Assembly: GCF_018919175.1 (NCBI RefSeq)
Contig: NZ_JAHLQL010000005.1
Location: 186,001 to 250,000, forward strand
Length of the DNA stretch: 64,000 nucleotides
Reading direction: 5' to 3'
Source of the DNA: Clostridium simiarum
Lineage (GTDB): Bacteria; Bacillota; Clostridia; Clostridiales; Clostridiaceae
The position numbers and the translations under genes were made by a program. The notes under the pieces are model-generated. The model searched no databases, had not been told where the DNA came from, and saw nothing but the letters and a program-made list of their open reading frames with translations. This document shows, in pieces, positions 36,141 through 42,706 of the stretch (positions are counted from its first letter, which is position 1; each line of letters opens with the position of its first letter).

Positions 36141-36157
36141 TTAGTAATTGTTACTAA
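36141..36157. promoter_or_regulatory. Perfect palindromic operator candidate
   Basis: TTAGTAATTGTTACTAA is a perfect 7-3-7 palindrome in the 140-base divergent region between the SufS-like gene and the Met-rich gene. Its size suits a dimeric regulator, but the family is unknown. It does not match the usual Fur or PerR core. Confidence 0.45.
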
Positions 36158-36250
36158 TTGTGATATATTTTTTATTTTACACAATATGGCAACAAAAGGA
36201 GCTTACTTACATATTATATTAATGTAATTTTATAAATGGAGGTTACATTT

Positions 36251-37177
36251 ATGTATGAAGAGCAAGATTTCACGGATAGAAATCTGGATAAGGATGATGA
36301 CATTAAATTTGTTCCGTTGATTCAGGACTTTGATAAAATGGAGCCTAGGATATGTCCTCACATGATGCAGCAAATGCCTATGATGAATCCTATGATACAG
36401 CCAGGCATGATGCAACAAATGCCTATGATGAACCCCATGATGCAACAAATGTCTATGATGAACCCCATGATGGATCCAAACATGATGCAGCAAATGTCTA
36501 TGATGAACCCTATGATGGATCCAAACATGATGCAGCAAATGCCTATGATGAACCCCATGATGGATCCAAACATGATGCAACAAATGCCTATGATGAACCC
36601 TATGATGGATCCAAACATGATGCAGCAAATGCCTATGATGAACCCCATGATGGATCCAAACATGATGCAACAAATGCCTATGATGAATCCCATGATGGAT
36701 CCAAACATGATGCAGCAAATGCCTATGATGAATCCCATGATGTGTCCACACATGATGCAGCAAATGCCCATGATGAGCCCTATGATGCAACCAGACATGA
36801 TGCAGCAAATGCCTATGATGAATCCCATGATGCAACCAGACATGATGCATCAAATGCCTATGATGGAGAAAGACACTATAGAAAAAGCTCCTATGGTAAA
36901 TCCATCAACCCCAACAAAAAAACCTACTACTACAAGAATAGATATGGAAGTTCCAGAGCTGAATTCACTAGCTCATGAGTTAAGCCAAAAAAACAAGTTT
37001 TTATTAGAAGAAGACTCTAGAAACATAGATGCAAAGGTGGAAAAGATATTAATAAAAATTGAAACCTCTCATCCTAGTATAATAAAAACTCTAATGGCTT
37101 ACAGAATACCTTATCCTGTTGCCCAAAATATAATTAGAAAAATTATAAGAATTACACTTATGTATGAAGATGATTAA
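36251..37177 (+). CDS. Methionine-rich tandem-repeat protein of unknown function
   Basis: The protein has an acidic N-terminal part (YEEQDFTDRNLDKDDDIKF), then about 12 copies of the 15-residue repeat MMQQMPMMNPMMDPN (residues about 38-208), each with seven Met. A lysine/threonine linker (PTKKPTTTRIDMEV) and a helical C-terminal domain follow (SLAHELSQKNKFLLEED, HPSIIKTLMAYRIPYPVAQN, IIRKIIRITLM). No signal peptide or membrane helix is seen. Start: the ATG at 36236 lies inside GGAGG; the ATG at 36251 has it at eight bases, so 308 residues. Met clusters of this kind can bind Cu(I) or serve as oxidant scavengers; which applies here is inference. Clostridial spore-coat protein is an alternative. 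It is followed by a DUF4397 gene after 21 bases. Confidence 0.8.
   Translation: MYEEQDFTDRNLDKDDDIKFVPLIQDFDKMEPRICPHMMQQMPMMNPMIQPGMMQQMPMMNPMMQQMSMMNPMMDPNMMQQMSMMNPMMDPNMMQQMPMMNPMMDPNMMQQMPMMNPMMDPNMMQQMPMMNPMMDPNMMQQMPMMNPMMDPNMMQQMPMMNPMMCPHMMQQMPMMSPMMQPDMMQQMPMMNPMMQPDMMHQMPMMEKDTIEKAPMVNPSTPTKKPTTTRIDMEVPELNSLAHELSQKNKFLLEEDSRNIDAKVEKILIKIETSHPSIIKTLMAYRIPYPVAQNIIRKIIRITLMYEDD
36362..36874 (+). repeat. 45-bp tandem repeats within the Met-rich gene
   Basis: Twelve units with period 45 run from 36362. Unit 2 is shortened to 30 bases and the last is partial. Units 5-6 and 7-8 alternate CAG/CAA and CCC/CCT synonymous codons in step, a sign of recent 90-bp duplications. The repeats keep several other frames open on both strands, creating spurious long frames. 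Confidence 0.93.
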
Positions 37178-37198
37178 TTAGTAAAAGGTGAAATTATA

Positions 37199-37885
37199 AT
37201 GATGAATTCAAACTTTTATAATCATGGTTTTTATTACCCTTATGGATTACAAAATTTTAGTAGAGTAGAGTCTCTTCCTAAAATAAAAACTTATATAAGA
37301 ATACTTCATGCTTCTCCTGATGCCCCTGCTGTAGACATATATGCCAACGGAACAGCTATTGCAAGAAATTTATCTTATAAAAATTTTACGCCTTATATTT
37401 CTGTTCCTTCTGGTTCTTATGAAATTAAAATATATCCAGCTGGAAGTATGGACAAAGCGGTTTTCACTGAAAAAATCGAATTAAATCCAAATTCCATATA
37501 TACTATAGCTGCAGTTAACACTTTAGATAGTTTGCAAATTCTACCAATACTAGAACCTGCAACTACGAGTAAACCTAATTTCTCCATGTTAAGATTTTCT
37601 AATCTTTCACCTAATGCTCCTACGCTAGATTTAACTTATAGAGATAACACTAAATTATTTAAAAATGTTGAGTTCCAGGAGACTACATCATATATCCCTG
37701 TAGTACCTAAGGACCATTGGCTTGAAATAAGAGATAGCTTAACAGATAGAATTTTACTTACTATACCTAGCGTGAAATTACTTCCTAATAAATTTTATAC
37801 CATATATACGGTGGGGCTATTAAATTCTTCTCCTCCACTGCAAATATTAGTTCCTTTAGATGGAGCTTCTTATCTAAAAACCTGA
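37199..37885 (+). CDS. DUF4397-domain protein, two repeats
   Basis: A 228-residue protein with two DUF4397 beta-sandwich repeats. The first has YIRILHASPDAPAVDIYANG and YISVPSGSYEIKIYPAG. The second has MLRFSNLSPNAPTLDLTYRD and YIPVVPKDHWLEIRD. The characteristic hASPdAP-vDiy motif is clear. Such domains are mostly found in secreted or spore-surface proteins and lack known catalysis. It begins without a cleavable signal peptide but with a Tyr/Phe-rich N-terminus (NFYNHGFYYPYGLQNF), like some coat proteins. AAAGGTG precedes the first of two adjacent ATGs. It forms an operon with the Met-rich gene and is followed by a strong terminator. Confidence 0.85.
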   Translation: MMNSNFYNHGFYYPYGLQNFSRVESLPKIKTYIRILHASPDAPAVDIYANGTAIARNLSYKNFTPYISVPSGSYEIKIYPAGSMDKAVFTEKIELNPNSIYTIAAVNTLDSLQILPILEPATTSKPNFSMLRFSNLSPNAPTLDLTYRDNTKLFKNVEFQETTSYIPVVPKDHWLEIRDSLTDRILLTIPSVKLLPNKFYTIYTVGLLNSSPPLQILVPLDGASYLKT

Positions 37886-37886
37886 T

Positions 37887-37946
37887 AAAACTAAAAGCCC
37901 TAGAGAGTTTAAAACGTATATACTCTCTGGGCTTTTTTTATCTTTT
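37887..37946. terminator. Long bidirectional terminator
   Basis: AGCCCTAGAGAGT (37896-37908) pairs with ACTCTCTGGGCT (37922-37933), followed by seven T residues. Outer arms AAAACTAAAAG and CTTTTAGTTTT can extend the stem, so both convergent units may stop here. Confidence 0.9.
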
Positions 37947-37950
37947 AGTT

Positions 37951-38568
37951 TTAATTTAAATAATTTTTATTTGTAAAATTAAAACCATTCATTATATCCA
38001 TCATAACATTTATTTTTGCCTTATCAAAACTTTTAAATTTCTTCTCTGCATAATCCAAATCATTATATACCTTCCAATAACCAGTAATTAAGCAAGGTTT
38101 TTTAGGATGTTTTATAAAGTCCTTAACATCTTCAATGGGATATCCTAAAAATATACCTACTTCATGAGGACAGACATTAACAAATCTTTGTTTTAATCTA
38201 TTTAAGATCTCATTTAGATTCATAGACTTATAATATCCATATTGAAATAAAAAATCTAAGTTATTAGAATTATGTATAGTTCTAATAAGATAGGACTTAT
38301 TATAAACCATAACATTAATGCTCTGATCATCTCTTTTTAATTCAAAGTAATCTAACCCACAGTCCAATAATATTTGATTTTTATATAAATCCCATAAGCT
38401 ACAAAGATCCCTTTTATCCTTAGTAAGAGTTACTATTGATGAGGGTTTTAATCCTTTTAGCGTAGGTGCTATGTGGTAATAAATCTTTGCTTTAATATAA
38501 TCTATATCTGAAAAGTATTCTATTTTATTCATATAGCTACAAGTAATATCTTTTATCAATTTCATCAA
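37951..38568 (-). CDS. DUF3793-family protein
   Basis: A 205-residue cytoplasmic protein with the DUF3793 pattern: IHYLI-like core, VNVCPHEVGIFLGYPIEDVK and DFIKHPKKPCLITGYWKVYN, then YAEKKFKSFDKAKINVM. Family members are common in clostridia, where they often sit beside a DUF2325 gene, flavodoxin or iron-transport genes. Catalytic residues are not known. Here the DUF2325 gene is 30 bases upstream on the same strand, giving a two-gene operon. A role linked to iron or redox status is inference from this association. Confidence 0.86.
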   Translation of the reverse strand: MMKLIKDITCSYMNKIEYFSDIDYIKAKIYYHIAPTLKGLKPSSIVTLTKDKRDLCSLWDLYKNQILLDCGLDYFELKRDDQSINVMVYNKSYLIRTIHNSNNLDFLFQYGYYKSMNLNEILNRLKQRFVNVCPHEVGIFLGYPIEDVKDFIKHPKKPCLITGYWKVYNDLDYAEKKFKSFDKAKINVMMDIMNGFNFTNKNYLN

Positions 38569-38598
38569 CCCTTTATATTATTTAATTCCTTAATACTA

Positions 38599-38889
38599 TT
38601 ATTGCTTATTTTTCAAAAATTCTTTTAAATTTTGATCTAAATAACTTATGGATCTTTTAGAATATATAACCGTAGCTTCCTTTTCCTTCACCCTACCTTT
38701 TATAGTTTTAGTTAATTGATGCCCTATAAAATCAGTAAGGATCAAGACCAAATCAGTGTTTACAGGTATATCTACCTTTAAATCTCCCTTTTTTCTTCCT
38801 GTAACATGATTTATAGTTTGAAAACCATTCTGCTTTAAGTAATCCTTTATATTTCCCAACTTATCTCCACCAATAACTAATACACTCAT
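38599..38889 (-). CDS. DUF2325-family protein
   Basis: A 96-residue Rossmann-like protein: SVLVIGGDKLGNIKDYLKQN, INHVTGRKKGDLKV, LVLILTDFIGHQLTKTIKG and ATVIYSKRSISYLDQNL. These match the DUF2325 consensus of GGD at the N-terminus, HxxGR, and a D-F-x-x-H motif with an xVIYSKRS strand. The conserved histidines and aspartates may bind a metal or nucleotide. It is the first gene of the pair with DUF3793. GAGAGAAGGA-type sequence lies before the ATG. Function not established. Confidence 0.87.
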   Translation of the reverse strand: MSVLVIGGDKLGNIKDYLKQNGFQTINHVTGRKKGDLKVDIPVNTDLVLILTDFIGHQLTKTIKGRVKEKEATVIYSKRSISYLDQNLKEFLKNKQ

Positions 38890-39020
38890 CCTTCTCTCTC
38901 CTTATAATTTATTTACCCATATGTCAAATCTCAATATTGTAATTGAAATTGAAATTCATTATTGATTATATTATATACTTATTTTTAATGTTTGTAAATA
39001 TTATCTTGTTTTTTCCAAAT

Positions 39021-39052
39021 AAAAAAACCTCTTAGAATTTTCTAAAAGGTTT
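39021..39052 (-). terminator. Terminator of the MacAB-like exporter operon
   Basis: AAACCTCTTAGAA pairs with TTCTAAAAGGTTT apart from one C/A position, and on the reverse strand it is followed by TTTTTTTATT. It lies 20 bases beyond the stop at 39073. Confidence 0.85.
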
Positions 39053-39072
39053 CTTATTGATTATATATATTA

Positions 39073-40287
39073 CTATTCATATCTTAAGGCTTCTATAGGA
39101 TCCAATCTTGCAGCCTTTCTTGCAGGATATATGCCAAAGAATATTCCTACAGCTGATGAGAAAAATATAACTCCTAGTATAGATCCTAATGATAAAACCG
39201 GGGTTATATCAACAAAACTTCCTATTATAAAAGCACCTGTTATACCTATGGTCATCCCTATTATTCCTCCTAACAAGGAGATTATCACTGACTCTGTTAA
39301 AAATTGCATCAATATGGTTTTAGTCGTGGCCCCTATAGCCTTTCTTATGCCTATTTCCCTGGTTCTTTCTGTTACAGAAACTAACATTATATTCATAACC
39401 CCAATGCCACCTACTAGTAATGATATGGCCGCTACAGCTCCTATAAAAGTAGTGAAAGTTCCAACAACCTTATTTATTTCATCTAATTGTTTTAAAGTAT
39501 TTTCTGCTTTATAAACCTCCCTCCCTCTATTATTATGTCTTGATTGTAATACATTTATAGTTTTTGTTGCCGCTTCTTCAGTTTTATCTTTATCCTTAGA
39601 CATAATCATAATGTTATCCATAATAAAATCATTAGGGAATAATGTCTTTAAGAAAGTTGATGGAACTACTGTAAATATAGGCATATTTTCATCTTCTCCA
39701 CCATATAGGAATCCAGTAGACTTATAAACACCAATTATAGTTGCTTTTTTAGGAGAGGTTTTTTGTCCTAAAGTTAATGTTTTACCTACCACATCTGTAT
39801 ACCCAAAAAGATATTTCGCCCCTACTTCGTCTATTATAATTACAGGCTTTCCTTCATTAAATTCTCTTTCATTAAAAAATCTTCCGTAAATAATCTCTAA
39901 GCTCTGAATATAATTTATATCCTGAGTTCCTCCTGTTATAAAACTTCTCTTGTTTTTATCTTCTGTTCTTATTACTCCTTGTCTTTGAACTATGGGAGTT
40001 ATATATTTTATTGAATCTACTTTATCCTTAATTTGCTTTATATCTTCTAAATTAAAATAATCTGAAGCTTCAGCCTTTTGACTATTAACTTTTATATTAA
40101 CTGTAGCTGCTCCTATTTTTTCAAATTCTCCTAATATGCTATTTCTTCCACCTTCCCCTAAGGCAAGTATGGTTATAACTGAACTTATTCCTATTATTAT
40201 TCCAAGCATAGTAAGGAAGGATCTAAGCTTGTTTGATTTTATGCTGTCTAAGGCCATTTTGAAATTTTCAATAATATTCAATTTCAT
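39073..40287 (-). CDS. MacB-type ABC transporter permease
   Basis: A 404-residue MacB/FtsX permease. It has an N-terminal helix after KSNKLRSFLTMLGIIIGISS, the motif common to the family, then a large extracytoplasmic MacB-PCD domain (residues about 45-270). Three C-terminal helices follow, including AISLLVGGIGVMNIMLVSVT, ERTREIGIRKAIGAT and the closing FGIYPARKAARLDPIEALRYE. In Gram-positive bacteria such systems export peptides or give resistance to antimicrobial peptides. It is the third gene of the operon with adaptor and ATPase, six bases after the ATPase stop. Confidence 0.93.
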   Translation of the reverse strand: MKLNIIENFKMALDSIKSNKLRSFLTMLGIIIGISSVITILALGEGGRNSILGEFEKIGAATVNIKVNSQKAEASDYFNLEDIKQIKDKVDSIKYITPIVQRQGVIRTEDKNKRSFITGGTQDINYIQSLEIIYGRFFNEREFNEGKPVIIIDEVGAKYLFGYTDVVGKTLTLGQKTSPKKATIIGVYKSTGFLYGGEDENMPIFTVVPSTFLKTLFPNDFIMDNIMIMSKDKDKTEEAATKTINVLQSRHNNRGREVYKAENTLKQLDEINKVVGTFTTFIGAVAAISLLVGGIGVMNIMLVSVTERTREIGIRKAIGATTKTILMQFLTESVIISLLGGIIGMTIGITGAFIIGSFVDITPVLSLGSILGVIFFSSAVGIFFGIYPARKAARLDPIEALRYE

Positions 40288-40292
40288 CCCTC

Positions 40293-41021
40293 CTATTCAG
40301 TGAATAAATCCATATCAGAATTGTTCTGAGCAAGTATTACTCTATCTTTTACCATATCATCTGCTACAATTTCTCCATCTCTAAATCTTACTATTCTCTT
40401 TGTATATTTAGACACCTCTGGTTCGTGTGTTACCATTATTATAGTAGACCCCTCATCATTTAAGTTTTGAAATATTCTTATTATGTCATCTGAAGATTTA
40501 GAGTCTAGGTTTCCTGTAGGTTCATCCGCCATTATAACTGCTGGTGAATTTACTATTGCTCTAGCTATTGCCACCCTTTGCTTTTGTCCTCCAGAAATTT
40601 CATTTGGTCTATGCTTTATCCTATCTATTAACCCTACCTTTTCTAAAGCACTAAGAGCCTTTTCTCTTCTTTCTTTTTTAGAAACTCCTGCGTATACCAT
40701 AGGTAATTCTACATTTTCTAATATGGTCATTCTAGGTAAAAGGTTAAAAGCTTGAAATACAAATCCTATTTCTTTATTTCTTATGTAGGCAAGATCATTA
40801 TCCTTAAGATTAGAGATGTCTTTTCCATTTAGAATGTACTGCCCCTCATCAAATACGTCTAAGCATCCTAGAATATTCATAAATGTAGATTTCCCTGACC
40901 CAGAAGGTCCCATAATAGATGTAAATTCTCCCTCTTCTATCTTAAGATCAATACCTTTTAAGGCCTTAAAATTTATATCACCAGTTTTGTATATCTTTAC
41001 TATATTTTTAACTTCTATCAT
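40293..41021 (-). CDS. MacB/LolD-type ABC transporter ATP-binding protein
   Basis: A 242-residue ATPase with Walker [10 protein letters not shown], the Q-loop in [14 protein letters not shown], signature [16 protein letters not shown], Walker [14 protein letters not shown] and H-loop [11 protein letters not shown]. The NLLPRMT and PTGNLDS segments place it in the LolD/MacB/FtsE exporter group. Its ATG overlaps the adaptor stop by four bases, so translation is coupled. The permease follows directly. The tail ([10 protein letters not shown]) is short and acidic. Confidence 0.94.
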   Translation of the reverse strand: MIEVKNIVKIYKTGDINFKALKGIDLKIEEGEFTSIMGPSGSGKSTFMNILGCLDVFDEGQYILNGKDISNLKDNDLAYIRNKEIGFVFQAFNLLPRMTILENVELPMVYAGVSKKERREKALSALEKVGLIDRIKHRPNEISGGQKQRVAIARAIVNSPAVIMADEPTGNLDSKSSDDIIRIFQNLNDEGSTIIMVTHEPEVSKYTKRIVRFRDGEIVADDMVKDRVILAQNNSDMDLFTE

Positions 41022-42220
41022 TTTATATCACCTGATTGAGCTTCCTCTACAAGAGTTCCATCTTGTATAATACCAGTAGGGTTTAATATTACTTTTTCTC
41101 CTTCATTTACACCCTCTACTATCTCAACATCTATATCAGATTGCAGTCCAAGAGATACTTCTCTTTCCACAGCCTTGTTACCCATAAGCAAATAAACGTA
41201 ATTCTTTCCTTCTTTATCTGACTTAATAGATTCCGTTGGTACCTTTAGTACTGACTCTTTTTTAGCTAATAATATTTCTACATCTGTATCAAATTCTGGT
41301 TTAATACCTTCAAGCTTTTCTAAAATATCAATATCCGCATTTAATATAACATCCGAACCTGTAGCTGAAGCAATTTTTTTCGCCACTGGATCTATATGGA
41401 ATACCTTACCTTTTACTCTGTTACCATCAGAGATAACTTGAGCCTCTTGATCTATAGCTATCTTTGCAGCATCGTATTTACCTAAGGATATTACTGCTTT
41501 TAAATTGTCTATATCCTGAACAACTACAGCGGGTTGAGCCATATTTCCCACAGATCCTTCTGACACATTAATAGCTGTTATTACTCCATCAAATTCCGAT
41601 GTTATATTTTCACTTACAGAATTTAATTTTGACTTTGCTGAATCTAAGGAAAGCTTAGTAAGACTTATTGCATTATCTGCTTGCTTTATTTTTTCTTCAG
41701 AAATTTCAGGTATATCAGTAACTTTGGTATTTTGAACCATAGTACCTTGAACAGCTTTCACTGCTTCTTCTGAATTTGGAATGTTAGATATATTCATATC
41801 TTCCACATAAGATTCTACAGATTGATTATTAATTATGCTCTTTTTTTCCTCCAGGCTTTTCTTTTGATTTAAAAGTTCTTGCTTTTGAAGAATTGAATTA
41901 TTATATTGAATTTCTGCCTGCTTTACTGCATTCTTTAAATCCTGTACATCATAACTTATTATGGTTTCACCAGCTTTTACCTTGTCACCCACTTTAAAAT
42001 TAACAGCAGTGACTTTAAGTTGTGAACCATAATACTCCTTTATATTTTTCGACTTTATCACTGCTGTAGTTGTAAGATAAGAGCTTATATCTCCCTTTTG
42101 TACAGCTGCTGTTCTAACCCTTGGTATTTTATCTTTCTTTTTTCCAAGTGTTAGGGGAATGGAAATTACTAAACTTACTACCACTAAAATACCTATCCAA
42201 ATTACTACCTTTTTTTTCAT
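41018..42220 (-). CDS. MacA-like membrane fusion (HlyD-family) adaptor
   Basis: A 400-residue adaptor anchored by an N-terminal helix (WIGILVVVSLVISIPLTLG). The lipoyl half-motifs are VGDKVKAGETIISYDVQDLK and FDGVITAINVSEGSVGN. Between them lies a long coiled-coil hairpin rich in Q, N and K (about 85-215). The beta-barrel has VISLGKYDAAKIAIDQEAQV, and the C-terminal part ends GEKVILNPTGI. It bridges to the MacB-type permease in the wall space. GGAGAGG precedes the ATG. No regulator is adjacent, and about 490 non-coding bases lie upstream. Confidence 0.9.
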   Translation of the reverse strand: MKKKVVIWIGILVVVSLVISIPLTLGKKKDKIPRVRTAAVQKGDISSYLTTTAVIKSKNIKEYYGSQLKVTAVNFKVGDKVKAGETIISYDVQDLKNAVKQAEIQYNNSILQKQELLNQKKSLEEKKSIINNQSVESYVEDMNISNIPNSEEAVKAVQGTMVQNTKVTDIPEISEEKIKQADNAISLTKLSLDSAKSKLNSVSENITSEFDGVITAINVSEGSVGNMAQPAVVVQDIDNLKAVISLGKYDAAKIAIDQEAQVISDGNRVKGKVFHIDPVAKKIASATGSDVILNADIDILEKLEGIKPEFDTDVEILLAKKESVLKVPTESIKSDKEGKNYVYLLMGNKAVEREVSLGLQSDIDVEIVEGVNEGEKVILNPTGIIQDGTLVEEAQSGDIK

Positions 42221-42585
42221 TTTTCCTCTCCTTATTCTACAAAATAAATTCTAATTATTAGTTTACTTTTAATCAAATATATATTTCAAATAATTAAAAA
42301 ACTTTTAACATATACTTACTTAAAACAAATATTTTATTACATTTCTTACTACACATATAAATTATTCTATCCTTTTTATATTACATTATCAATGTGTTTA
42401 TACTTAATTTGCATTAATTTAACTTATTACATAACACCCTTATTTATCCATCTACTACCATTCCTAATACTCAAAAATAAACACTTCTAAAGTCATCATA
42501 AGTTCAACTAACCTTCATATATATTTACAAATTTCATCTACGGTGAAGTTTCATTTGATTACCCTTAATATTATTTAAAAAAATA
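42221..42585. other. AT-rich non-coding region upstream of the exporter operon
   Basis: No gene longer than about a dozen codons with a ribosome site is visible on either strand. An imperfect stem around AAATTTCATC/GGTGAAGTTT near 42530-42552 is the only structure noted. The exporter promoter must lie here, but no single match stood out. Confidence 0.5.
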
Positions 42586-42626
42586 TTAAGGACTGTAATT
42601 ACTTTTATGGTAATTACAGTCCTTAA
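42586..42626 (-). terminator. Strong terminator of the TetR-MMPL operon
   Basis: A perfect 17-bp stem, TTAAGGACTGTAATTAC (42586-42602) with GTAATTACAGTCCTTAA (42610-42626), has a seven-base loop. On the reverse strand it is followed by TATTTTTTT. Confidence 0.93.
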
Positions 42627-42706
42627 ATAGACCTTTTTAGTTATTAAACTTTAATTTTCCTAATTTACACCTTATGGATATTACTAATTATTTAAGTTCC
42701 AAAAGA

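Noticed and set aside
36362..36874. Regular 45-bp repeats resembling a CRISPR array
   Set aside because: The units are contiguous coding repeats without unique spacers, and there are no cas genes.
36230..36978. Several other long open frames over the Met-rich repeat, on both strands (for example His-rich and Ile/Cys-rich products)
   Set aside because: They follow from the 45-bp period being a multiple of three with no stops in other frames. They lack ribosome sites and end soon after the repeat.
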